DNA of 64,000 nucleotides, taken from contig JAFKLG010000067.1 in the NCBI GenBank assembly GCA_017304945.1, positions 19,234 to 83,233 on the forward strand. Reading direction: 5' to 3'. The notes below the pieces were generated by a model. The model saw only the letters and a program-made list of their open reading frames with translations. It did no database searches and was not told the origin of the DNA. How positions within the stretch are numbered: position 1 is the first letter of the stretch; the number at the start of each line of letters is the position of its first letter. This stretch comes from Rhodospirillales bacterium. GTDB lineage: Bacteria; Pseudomonadota; Alphaproteobacteria; Acetobacterales; Acetobacteraceae. A program made the translations under genes and the position numbers. Of this stretch, positions 41,461 through 49,167 are shown in pieces.

Positions 41461-43386
41461 ATGCCATTCGAGACGACCCTCGCCTCACCGGTGACTGACG
41501 ACGCGTTGGCCGAGACCATCGCGCGCGCGCAGTCCGCGCTCGAGCAGCGGCAGAAGCCGGACGGGCACTGGGTGTTCGAGCTCGAGGCGGATGCGACGAT
41601 CCCCGCCGAATACGTGCTGCTCGAGCACTTCCTCGACCGCATCGACGCACCGCTGCAGGCGAAGATCGGCGTCTATCTGCGGTCGATCCAGGGCGCGCAT
41701 GGCGGCTGGCCGCTGTTCCACGATGGGGCGTTCGACATCTCGGCCAGCGTGAAGGCGTATTTCGCGCTGAAGGCGATCGGTGACGATCCGGACGCCCCGC
41801 ACATGCGCCGCGCGCGGGAGGCGATCCTGGCCGCCGGCGGGGCGGAGCGGACCAACGTGTTCACCCGCGCCCAGCTTGCCCTGTTCGGGGAAGTGCCGTG
41901 GCGGGCGGTGCCGGTGATGCCGCTCGAGATCATGCACCTGCCGCTGTGGTTCCCGTTCCACCTGTCCAAGGTGTCGTACTGGTCCCGCACGGTGATCGTG
42001 CCGCTGCTGGTGCTGATGGCGCTGCGTCCACGCGCGCGGAATGCACGCAATGTGCACGTGCCGGAGCTGTTCCGGACCCCGCCGGAGCAGGTGAAGGACT
42101 GGATCCGCGGCCCGTATCGATCCGCCTGGGGGCGGTTCTTCAAGCAGCTCGACACGGTGCTGCGCGCCGCCCAGCCGTTCTTCCCGCGCCGCCCGCGCGA
42201 GAGCGCGATCGCCAAGGCCGTGGCGTTCGTCACCGAACGGCTGAACGGCGAGGACGGGCTGGGCGCGATCTACCCCGCGATGGCGAACACGGTGATGATG
42301 TTCGACACGCTGGGCTATCCGCCCGACCACCCGCACGCGGCGATCGCCTGGCAGGCGGTGCGCAAGCTTCTGGTGGTGCAGGAGGATCGTGCCTACTGCC
42401 AGCCCTGCCTGTCGCCGATCTGGGACACCGGCCTCGCCGGCCACGCCATGGCGGAAGCCGGCGCCGCGACCGATGCCGCCTGCGACTGGCTGCGCGGTAA
42501 GCAGATCACCGAGACGGTGGGCGACTGGGCGGTGCGCCGGCCTGGGCTGCGCCCGGGTGGCTGGGCGTTCCAGTACGAGAACGCGCACTACCCGGACGTG
42601 GACGACACTGCCGTGGTCGCCATGCTGCTGCACCGGAACGGCGATCCCGCCCATGACGAGTCCATTGCCCGCGCGCGGGAGTGGATCGTCGGCATGCAGT
42701 CCTCGGACGGCGGCTGGGGCGCGTTCGAGCCGGAGAACACCCACCACCACCTCAACCACATCCCGTTCGCCGATCACGGCGCGCTGCTCGACCCGCCGAC
42801 CGCGGACGTGACGGCACGCTGCGTGTCCTTCCTGGCGCAGACCGGCATGGAGACGGACGACCCGGTGATGGCCCGCGCGCTCGCCTATCTGCGGCGCGAG
42901 CAGGAGCCGGACGGAAGCTGGTTCGGCCGCTGGGGCACCAACTACATCTATGGCACGTGGTCGGTGCTGTGCGCGCTGAACGCCGCCGGCGTGCCGCCCG
43001 AGGATCCGATGGTGCGCCGCGCGGTCGCCTGGCTGCTGTCGGTGCAGCGCGAGGACGGCGGCTGGGGTGAGGACGAGGAGAGCTACGCCCAGGCCCCGCA
43101 TGGCCGCTACAAGGAGAGCACGCCCTCGCAGACCGCCTGGGCGCTGCTGGGCCTGATGGCGGCGGGCGAGGCCGAGAACCCGGGCGTCGCGCGCGGCATC
43201 GCCTATCTCTCGTCGACCCAGCGGACGGACGGGGAATGGACGGAACTGCCCTACACCGCGGTCGGGTTTCCGCGCGTGTTCTACCTGCGATACCACGGAT
43301 ATCGCCTGTATTTCCCGCTGCTGGCGCTCGCCCGTTACCGCAACCTGCGGCGTGGCAATACGCAGCGTGTCGCCTACGGGTTCTGA
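41461..43386 (+). CDS. shc: Squalene-hopene cyclase
   Basis: 641 residues, full family length. The catalytic DVDDTA motif lies in the middle, and QW repeats recur (QKPDGHW; QSSDGGWG; QEPDGSWFGRWG; QREDGGWGE; QRTDGEW). GFPRVFYLRYHGYRLYFPLLAL ends the protein. It is a monotopic membrane enzyme that cyclises squalene to hopene or hopanol by protonation from the central Asp of DVDD. Transcribed with hpnE; its last 35 bp overlap the next gene. Confidence 0.96.
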   Translation: MPFETTLASPVTDDALAETIARAQSALEQRQKPDGHWVFELEADATIPAEYVLLEHFLDRIDAPLQAKIGVYLRSIQGAHGGWPLFHDGAFDISASVKAYFALKAIGDDPDAPHMRRAREAILAAGGAERTNVFTRAQLALFGEVPWRAVPVMPLEIMHLPLWFPFHLSKVSYWSRTVIVPLLVLMALRPRARNARNVHVPELFRTPPEQVKDWIRGPYRSAWGRFFKQLDTVLRAAQPFFPRRPRESAIAKAVAFVTERLNGEDGLGAIYPAMANTVMMFDTLGYPPDHPHAAIAWQAVRKLLVVQEDRAYCQPCLSPIWDTGLAGHAMAEAGAATDAACDWLRGKQITETVGDWAVRRPGLRPGGWAFQYENAHYPDVDDTAVVAMLLHRNGDPAHDESIARAREWIVGMQSSDGGWGAFEPENTHHHLNHIPFADHGALLDPPTADVTARCVSFLAQTGMETDDPVMARALAYLRREQEPDGSWFGRWGTNYIYGTWSVLCALNAAGVPPEDPMVRRAVAWLLSVQREDGGWGEDEESYAQAPHGRYKESTPSQTAWALLGLMAAGEAENPGVARGIAYLSSTQRTDGEWTELPYTAVGFPRVFYLRYHGYRLYFPLLALARYRNLRRGNTQRVAYGF

Positions 43387-44323
43387 GCTGATCGGGATCG
43401 TCGTCGGCCTGGCCGCGGAAGCGCGTCTCGCGGCGGGGCTGGGCTGCGTGGTCGAGATCGGCGGCGGGACCCCGGCCGGCGCGGAAGCCGCCGTGGCGCG
43501 GCTGATCGCGCGCGGTGTCACGGGCGTGGTGAGCTTCGGGCTCGCAGGCGGGCTCGACCCGACGCTGCGGCCGGGCATGCTGGTGGTGCCGGAAGCGGTG
43601 GTGGTGGCGGACGCGGTGCCCGAGGGTGGGGTGCCGAAGAATGGGGTGCCCGAGGGTGGGGTGCCGGAGGGCACGGTGCCGGAGGGTTTGGCGCCCGCGG
43701 ACGCGGCGCGGCCCCCGTCCCCCGTGTCATGGCCGGGCTTGGCCCGGCCATCCACGACTCATGAAGCCGCGAGCCGAGAAGTCATGGATGGCCGGCCTCC
43801 GCCGGCCATGACACATCGATTGGAGCCTTCGCCGGCCATGACACATCGGTCGGCGCCTTCGCCGGCCATGACACAGAGGGCGGTGCCTTCGCCCGCGCGG
43901 CCCGTTGCCTTGGAGGCTTCCGCAACCCTCTCCCGCGCCCTCGGCGGAGCCACGCCGCACCTTCTGCTCGCCCACACCGCCGTCGTGGCCACGGCCGCGG
44001 CGAAGCGGGACTTGCATGACAGGACCGGGGCGCATGCGGTGGATCTCGAGTCCGGGGCGGTCGCGCGGGCGGCCGCGGCGGCCGGGATCCCGTTCGCCGT
44101 CCTGCGCGCGGTGTGCGACCCGGCGGAACGCGACCTGCCGCCGGCCGCCCTCGCCGCGCTCGACCAGCGTGGTGCGATCGGGTTGCTCCGGGTGATCGGC
44201 TCCGTGCTCGCCCATCCGACGCAGCTCCCCGGGCTGCTCGCGCTCGCCCGCGACGCCGCCGCCGCGCGGCGGGCCCTGCTCGCACGCGTCAGGCAGATCG
44301 ATCAGCTCTCGATCTCGACCTGA
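43352..44323 (+). CDS. hpnG: HpnG-type adenosylhopane nucleosidase/phosphorylase with a ~100-residue repeat insertion
   Basis: 323 residues; the family is usually about 210-230. The N-terminal strands IGIVVGLAAEARLA and GVVSFGLAGGLDPTLRPGMLVVPEAVVVAD and the C-terminal HAVDLESGAVARAAAAAGIPFAVLRAVCDPA match phosphorylase-superfamily HpnG, which removes adenine from adenosylhopane. Between them residues 89 to about 190 are a foreign insert: six pentapeptides (VPEGG-like), then the translated palindromic element (SWPGLARPSTTHE; MDGRPPPAMTHR) and repeats SPAMTHR. The catalytic core halves are intact. Start ATG 43352 overlaps the cyclase; a GTG at 43367 is an alternative. Tail-to-tail overlap of 22 bp with the next gene. 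Confidence 0.82.
   Translation: MAIRSVSPTGSELIGIVVGLAAEARLAAGLGCVVEIGGGTPAGAEAAVARLIARGVTGVVSFGLAGGLDPTLRPGMLVVPEAVVVADAVPEGGVPKNGVPEGGVPEGTVPEGLAPADAARPPSPVSWPGLARPSTTHEAASREVMDGRPPPAMTHRLEPSPAMTHRSAPSPAMTQRAVPSPARPVALEASATLSRALGGATPHLLLAHTAVVATAAAKRDLHDRTGAHAVDLESGAVARAAAAAGIPFAVLRAVCDPAERDLPPAALAALDQRGAIGLLRVIGSVLAHPTQLPGLLALARDAAAARRALLARVRQIDQLSIST
43616..43874. repeat. Composite repeat element inside hpnG
   Basis: Six 15-bp tandem units of GTGCCCGAGGGTGGG type (43616-43705), then a 91-bp palindrome (43724-43814) beginning GTGTCATGGCC and ending GGCCATGACAC, then two half-copies ending at 43844 and 43874. The layout equals that of the intergenic element at 21.85-22.13 kb. Confidence 0.85.
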
Positions 44324-45495
44324 TCCTCGATCTTCGCCGGGTCGAGATCCATGCCGAGGCCCGGCAGGTCGGGGACGCCCAGCATCCCGTTCTCCGGCAC
44401 CAGCGGATGCGCCAGGAAATGCTGGTTGATCGCATTCCACTTCACCAGGAACTCCTGGTACGGCGTCAGCGACGGTGACTGCGCCAGCGAGAAATGCAGG
44501 CCGACCGGCGTCGAGTGCCCGTGCGGGATCACCACCAGGTCGTGCACCGAGGCATAGGCGGCGATCTTCAGCGTCTCCGACAAGCCGCCCGCCCAGTAGA
44601 TGTCGGGCTGCAGCACGTCCAGAGCCTCGGCCTCGACGAAGCGCTTGAACCCCCAGCGCGTGTACTCGTGCTCCGCGCCCGAGAGCGGGATGCGCGTCGC
44701 CGCCTTCACCCGCGCATAGGAGTCGATGCGGTCGGGCATCACGCATTCCTCCAGCCAGCGCGGGCGGTATTCCTCGATCCGCTCCGCCAGCTCCGCGGCG
44801 TAGAGCGGGTCGAAGGCCTGCCAGCAATCGAGCATGATGTCGTACTCGTCGCCCAGCGCTTCGCGCAGCGTGCGCACCAGGGCGACGTTCTGCGCCAGCC
44901 CCTCGGCGCCGCTGCCCGGCCCATGGCGAAAGAACCATTTCTGCGCCGGATAGCCGCGTGCCTTGTATTCCTGCGCCCGTGCCCGCACCCGCCCGAGGTC
45001 GCGCACCGCGAACCCGAGCATGGAGGCGTAGCAGGGCATGCCATCGCGTGTGGGGCCGCCCAGCAGCCGGTAGACCGGCACGTCGAGCCAGCGCCCCTTG
45101 AGGTCCCACAGCGCACAATCCACCGCCGAGATCGCCAGCATCGCATCGCCCTGGCGGCCATGCACCATGAACCGGTGCATCTGGTCCCACAGCGCCTCAT
45201 GCGCGATCGGATCGCGGCCCAGCAGCAGCGGCCGCAGCCGTCGCGCCACATACAGCGCCACCATGTCGGGCAGCGGGCCGGCGATGCCGATCGGACCTTC
45301 GTCGGTCTCGATGCGCAGGAAATGCTGCTCGAGCGCGAAATGCGTCGCATCCCGCTGGATGCCGCCTTCGAAGTCGTCCCGCGCGCGATAGGCGGGGTAG
45401 ATGTCGATCGGCCGCACCAGGCGCTCTTCCCAGAACGGCGCCTCGGTCGGCATCGTGCCGCGAAGACGAAGCAGGCGAACGGCGGTGATCTTCAT
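44302..45495 (-). CDS. Enolase-superfamily sugar-acid dehydratase (mandelate racemase family, rhamnonate-dehydratase-like)
   Basis: 397 residues with the MR/MLE capping domain followed by the barrel. Metal ligands appear as Asp (MLDCWQAF), Glu (WLEECV) and Glu (SGAEHEY); the general base histidine is in IPHGHS, and KWFFRHGP carries the barrel lysine region. The set resembles L-rhamnonate dehydratase-type enzymes that remove water from aldonic acids with Mg2+. The start is supported by GAGGAA six bases upstream. Its start codon overlaps the divergent DUF3574 start within CATG. Confidence 0.85.
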   Translation of the reverse strand: MKITAVRLLRLRGTMPTEAPFWEERLVRPIDIYPAYRARDDFEGGIQRDATHFALEQHFLRIETDEGPIGIAGPLPDMVALYVARRLRPLLLGRDPIAHEALWDQMHRFMVHGRQGDAMLAISAVDCALWDLKGRWLDVPVYRLLGGPTRDGMPCYASMLGFAVRDLGRVRARAQEYKARGYPAQKWFFRHGPGSGAEGLAQNVALVRTLREALGDEYDIMLDCWQAFDPLYAAELAERIEEYRPRWLEECVMPDRIDSYARVKAATRIPLSGAEHEYTRWGFKRFVEAEALDVLQPDIYWAGGLSETLKIAAYASVHDLVVIPHGHSTPVGLHFSLAQSPSLTPYQEFLVKWNAINQHFLAHPLVPENGMLGVPDLPGLGMDLDPAKIEDQVEIES

Positions 45496-45919
45496 GACGG
45501 TTCCTCGCACGCGTTTTCGGCATGTAAGCCGCGCCGCCGTCCTGGCCGCAATGCTGGCGCTGCCGGCAGCCTGCGCGCCGCCCCCACCGGCCTGCCCGGC
45601 CGGCGCCGGCCGGCCGATGCTGCTGGCGATGCTGTATTTCGGCCGCGCGGCCGCGAGTGACGCGGTGTGGGCGCGCTTCGTCGACCAGATCGTCGTGCCG
45701 GCGCTGCCGGACGGGTTCACCGAACTGGATGGCGACGGTGCCTGGCTGAACCCGACCACCGGCACGACGGGACGGGAGCGCAGTACGGTGCTGGTGGTGG
45801 CCATCGAGGACCGGCCCGACCGCCGTGCCGCGCTGGAGCGCGTGCGCGCCGCCTACCGGCAGGCGTTCCACCAGCAATCGGTCGGCCTGACCCTCACCCA
45901 GGTGTGCGGCGACTTCTGA
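45494..45919 (+). CDS. DUF3574 family lipoprotein
   Basis: 141 residues. N-terminus RAAVLAAMLALPAACAPPPP is a lipoprotein signal with lipobox LPAAC. The body (AMLYFGRAAASDAVWARFVDQIVVPALPDGFTELDGDGAWLNP...) matches DUF3574, whose function is unknown. The ATG shares bases with the divergent dehydratase start; no other in-frame ATG or GTG would keep the signal peptide, and the ribosome site (GGCGG) is weak. Confidence 0.78.
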   Translation: MTVPRTRFRHVSRAAVLAAMLALPAACAPPPPACPAGAGRPMLLAMLYFGRAAASDAVWARFVDQIVVPALPDGFTELDGDGAWLNPTTGTTGRERSTVLVVAIEDRPDRRAALERVRAAYRQAFHQQSVGLTLTQVCGDF

Positions 45920-46123
45920 CCAGCCCCCCTGTCATCGCCGGCCCCCGCGCGGTGGTGGTCGGGGTTCCTCGTCCTGGCGGCTCGTCGCGGCAGGGTGCCG
46001 GTGGGGATGCCCGGCGCGATGGTCGGCCATGACGGTGGAGCGCGCGCCTGCTGCCACAAAGGGGCGGCTTGCGGTGGCGCGCGCCCGGCGGCAGGGTCGC
46101 CCCATCAACCGCGGGAGGCTGCG

Positions 46124-47149
46124 ATGACCGGTGCCGGCATGACCTATCGCTCCCTGGGACGCAGCGGGCTCAAGGTCTCGCCGCTCTGTCTCGGCACGAT
46201 GATGTTCGGCGGCCCGACCGACGAGGGCACCGCACGGCGCATCATCGACGATGCGCGCGAGCGGGGCATCAACTTCATCGACACCGCCGACGCCTATAAC
46301 GGCGGCGAGTCCGAGGCGGTGGTGGGCCGCGCGATCCGCGCCCATCGCGACTGGTGGATCCTGGCGACCAAATGCGCCAACCCGACCAGCCCCGGCCCGA
46401 ACGGGCGCGGGACCTCCCGCCGCCACGTGATCGCCGCCGTGGACGCCAGCCTGCAGCGGCTGGGCACGGACCACATCGACCTGCTCTATCTGCACAAGGA
46501 AGATCATTCGACGCCGCTGTCGGAGACGGTGCACGCGCTCGCCGACCTGATCCGCGCCGGCAAGATCCGCCATTTCGGCGTCTCCAACTACAAGGCCTGG
46601 CGGATCGCCGAGATCTGCCGGCTGTGCGACGAGGCCGGCATCGACCGGCCGGCCGCGAGCCAGCCGCTCTACAACGCGCTGAATCGCGAGATCGAGGTGG
46701 AGCACCTGCCCGCCTGCGGCCATTTCGGCCTGGGCGTGGTGCCCTACAGCCCGCTCGCGCGCGGCGTGCTGACCGCGAAATACGCGACCGACGCGGCCCC
46801 GGCGCCGGACAGCCGCGCCGGACGGCAGGATCGGCGGATGCTGGAATCCGAGTGGCGGCGGGAGAGCCTGGAAATCGCCCAGGCGATCGCCGCGCATGCG
46901 CTGCACCGCGGCGTCACGCCCGGCCAGTTCGCCACCGCCTGGGTGCTGCACAACGCGCTGGTGACCGCGGCGATCGCCGGCCCGCGCACCGAGGACCAGT
47001 GGCAGGACTATCTGGGCGCGCTCGACTGCCGGCTGGGGCCGGATGACGAGCGGCTGGTGGACGGGCTGGTGCCGCCGGGCCACCCCTCGACGCCCGGCTA
47101 CACCGACCCGCAATACCCGGTGGAGGGCCGGCCGGTCTGGTCGATGTGA
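46124..47149 (+). CDS. Aldo/keto reductase
   Basis: 341 residues, TIM barrel. The tetrad is visible: Asp and Tyr in FIDTADAYNGG, Lys in LATKCA, His in LLYLHKED. GVSNYKAWR and VVPYSPLARGVL are the cofactor-side motifs. Reduces aldehydes or ketones with NADPH; substrate unknown. GGGAGG seven bases before the ATG at 46124; an internal Met at residue 6 is an alternative. The 204-bp gap before it shows no gene. Confidence 0.9.
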   Translation: MTGAGMTYRSLGRSGLKVSPLCLGTMMFGGPTDEGTARRIIDDARERGINFIDTADAYNGGESEAVVGRAIRAHRDWWILATKCANPTSPGPNGRGTSRRHVIAAVDASLQRLGTDHIDLLYLHKEDHSTPLSETVHALADLIRAGKIRHFGVSNYKAWRIAEICRLCDEAGIDRPAASQPLYNALNREIEVEHLPACGHFGLGVVPYSPLARGVLTAKYATDAAPAPDSRAGRQDRRMLESEWRRESLEIAQAIAAHALHRGVTPGQFATAWVLHNALVTAAIAGPRTEDQWQDYLGALDCRLGPDDERLVDGLVPPGHPSTPGYTDPQYPVEGRPVWSM

Positions 47150-47154
47150 CGGGG

Positions 47155-47184
47155 TTGGAGCCGCCGGCGGGTCTGCGGTAGGAT
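47155..47184 (+). promoter_or_regulatory. Probable promoter of tRNA-Arg
   Basis: TTGGAG (47155-47160) and TAGGAT (47179-47184) spaced 18 bp; the tRNA starts 12 bp downstream. Confidence 0.45.
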
Positions 47185-47195
47185 CGTCGGCGTGT

Positions 47196-47272
47196 GTCCC
47201 CGTAGCTCAGCAGGATAGAGCACAGGATTCCTAATCCTGGGGCCGTGAGTTCGAATCTCGCCGGGGACACCA
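47196..47272 (+). tRNA. tRNA-Arg (anticodon CCU)
   Basis: 77 nt including an encoded CCA. The acceptor stem pairs GTCCCCG with CGGGGAC; D-loop TAGCTCAGCAGGATAGAGCA; anticodon loop TTCCTAA gives CCU (reads AGG); T-loop GTTCGAATC. tRNA-Arg(CCU) 3' ends are frequent integration sites for islands. Confidence 0.95.
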
Positions 47273-47373
47273 ACCCTCGCAGGACGATAACGGGCCCACG
47301 TTCCCGTCGGGCTGTCCATGATCCATGGCGGGGCTTCAACCGCACCGGGCCAGGTCGGAAGCGAAAGATACCC

Positions 47374-47392
47374 AGATTTGCGAATCATTATC
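47374..47392. promoter_or_regulatory. Candidate Fur box upstream of the FecI-type sigma gene
   Basis: The stretch ends AATCATTATC, a ten-base perfect match to the right part of the 19-bp Fur consensus; the whole site matches about 12 of 19. It lies 85 bp before the sigma factor start, as expected for iron-repressed fecI. Irr or another regulator could also bind. Confidence 0.6.
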
Positions 47393-47477
47393 ATCTACGG
47401 TAGGTCATAGGCAGGTTCGGGTGAACCTCGGCTGACGTGATCGCCCGGAATCCAAGGCACGAACGCTTGGAATCGAG

Positions 47478-47981
47478 ATGGGCGACAAGGATCGGCGTTC
47501 TCTGTTGAGGCACCTCGTGGCAGGACACGACGATCTGGCGCGCCGACTGAGTCGACGCTTCGGAGCCGTAGAGGCAGCGGATGCCCTGCAGGATACGTTC
47601 ATAAGGATCGGGCAGGCGGAGGCGCTCCCGCCCATCAAAGATCCTCTCGCGTATCTGTTCCGAGTTGCAGTCAACCTGGCGACCGATCATCGCCGCGCCC
47701 ATGCCCGGCAGCGCCTCGACGCGGGCGAAGTCAGCCGCTTGCTCGAGATCCCGGACAAGGCCCCCGGACCTGCGGCTATCGTGGAGGGGCGGCTTCAGAT
47801 CGAAGCGCTCTCCGAAGCCATCCGTCAGTTGCCGGAGCGCCGGCGCGCCATCTTCCTCGCGGCCAGGGTGGAAGAGCTTCCGCACCGGATCATCGCCGAT
47901 CGGTTCGGCATATCGGTGCGGACCGTCGCCTATGAAATCGAGCGCGCGCTGGATCACTGCGCGACGTATCTCGGAAGATGA
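47478..47981 (+). CDS. fecI: FecI-type ECF RNA polymerase sigma factor
   Basis: 167 residues. Region 2: EAADALQDTFIRIGQAEALPPIKDPLAYLFRVAVNLATDHRR; region 4: IRQLPERRRAIFLAARVEELPHRIIADRFGISVRTVAYEIERAL. No other domain. Together with the FecR-like gene and the STN-containing receptor after it this is an iron-siderophore cell-surface signalling system. Iron repression through the Fur-like box is likely. Activated by the FecR protein when the receptor binds its siderophore. Confidence 0.9.
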   Translation: MGDKDRRSLLRHLVAGHDDLARRLSRRFGAVEAADALQDTFIRIGQAEALPPIKDPLAYLFRVAVNLATDHRRAHARQRLDAGEVSRLLEIPDKAPGPAAIVEGRLQIEALSEAIRQLPERRRAIFLAARVEELPHRIIADRFGISVRTVAYEIERALDHCATYLGR

Positions 47982-48090
47982 CGCGCTTGACGTTGCAGAG
48001 CGAGCTGTCTCAAACCGTCCTCCTGGTGCGAGGGAGTTTGGACCCGCCGAAACGTGGGCGATCCTATGGTCGAGAGCCGGGATTTGCATC

Positions 48091-49053
48091 GTGGCTGAGC
48101 GCTGTCAGGCCGACGATGAGGCTTTGCGCAAGGAAGCGCGCCGTTGGATCGTGCGGCTGACCTCAGGCGCGGCAACCGATGCCGATGCCTGGCGACTGTC
48201 TCTGTGGCGGAACCAGAGCCCGAGGCACGAGGCAGCCTACGTGGAGGCAATCCGGCTCTGGCACCAGCTTCCCCGGGCGGCTGCTCGGCACGCCACGATT
48301 GATGAGGCGCAACACCAGCCCCGCCTGATCCGCCGCAGAAGAGCAATTCTCGGCGGTGTCGGGCTGGCGGCTGCCGTCTCCGGGTTGGTCGTGGGCGCCG
48401 ACAGGTTGGCGGTCATCCCCACTCTTGGCGAACTCAACGCACAATACCGGACCGGCACCGGCGACCGGCGCCGGTTGGTGCTCGAGGACGGAAGCGTCGT
48501 CGAGATGAATACCCGGACGAGCCTCTCGGTGCGCTACGACGGTTCGGAGCGGCGCGTGGAACTGGCAGGGGGCGAGGCGCTGTTCACCGTCATGCCGCGA
48601 TCGGCGCGCCCCTTCATCGTGGCAGCCGCCGGCGGGGAAACCCGTGCCGTCGGGACAGTCTTCGACGTCCGGCGGGACGCCGAGGCGGTGTGCGTCACTT
48701 GCCTGGAGGGGCGGGTGCGAGTCCAGCGTTTCGAGGAAATCGAGCTCCAGGCAGCGCAACAAGTCTCCTACTCGTCGGACGGACTCGGCAGGTCACGCTC
48801 CATCGACGCGGATCTCGTCACGGGCTGGCGGCAGGGTGTGCTCGTCTTCCGGGACGAACCGCTGTCGCGCGTGGTCGCCGAACTGAACCGCTATCGGCCT
48901 GGGTTGGTCCTGCTCGCCGGGGCCGACAAGGCGGGCCGGCGTGTCAGCGGCGTGTTCCACCTGGACCGCCTGGACGAGGTTGTGACGCAAATCGCGCGCA
49001 CCGCCGGGCTGCGGCCGCTTTCGCTTCCAGGCCAACTCGTGATCCTGCGGTAG
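48091..49053 (+). CDS. fecR: FecR-family inner-membrane sigma regulator
   Basis: 320 residues. An N-terminal DUF4880 segment (EARRWIVRLTSGAATDADAWRLSLWRNQSPRHEAAY) is followed by an Arg-rich turn, one membrane span (AILGGVGLAAAVSGLVVGA), then the periplasmic FecR domain (YRTGTGDRRRLVLEDGSVVEMNTRTSL; RAVGTVFDVRRDAEAVCVTCLEGRVRV). No ATG fits; GTG 48091 lies 110 bp after the sigma gene. It relays the signal from the receptor STN domain to FecI. Confidence 0.88.
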   Translation: MAERCQADDEALRKEARRWIVRLTSGAATDADAWRLSLWRNQSPRHEAAYVEAIRLWHQLPRAAARHATIDEAQHQPRLIRRRRAILGGVGLAAAVSGLVVGADRLAVIPTLGELNAQYRTGTGDRRRLVLEDGSVVEMNTRTSLSVRYDGSERRVELAGGEALFTVMPRSARPFIVAAAGGETRAVGTVFDVRRDAEAVCVTCLEGRVRVQRFEEIELQAAQQVSYSSDGLGRSRSIDADLVTGWRQGVLVFRDEPLSRVVAELNRYRPGLVLLAGADKAGRRVSGVFHLDRLDEVVTQIARTAGLRPLSLPGQLVILR

Positions 49054-49128
49054 AGCGGATCCGTCCGCAAAAAAGTTCCAGGGCGGCTTGCAGTCCGTTC
49101 CTCTTCCAAACGTCCCACGTATTGAGAG

Positions 49129-49154
49129 CCACTCGCAATTGCGGTGGCGAGTGG
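49129..49154 (+). promoter_or_regulatory. Inverted repeat in the receptor gene leader
   Basis: CCACTCGC (49129-49136) and GCGAGTGG (49147-49154) pair perfectly around a 10-nt loop, ending at the ribosome site (GGGAAAGGG) of the receptor gene. It may be a protein-binding site or a translation-modulating hairpin. Confidence 0.4.
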
Positions 49155-49167
49155 GAAAGGGTATCCA

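Noticed and set aside
41485..43755. 756-codon frame antisense to the squalene-hopene cyclase
   Set aside because: Shadow frame; includes the hpnG repeat in antisense, giving false low-complexity protein.
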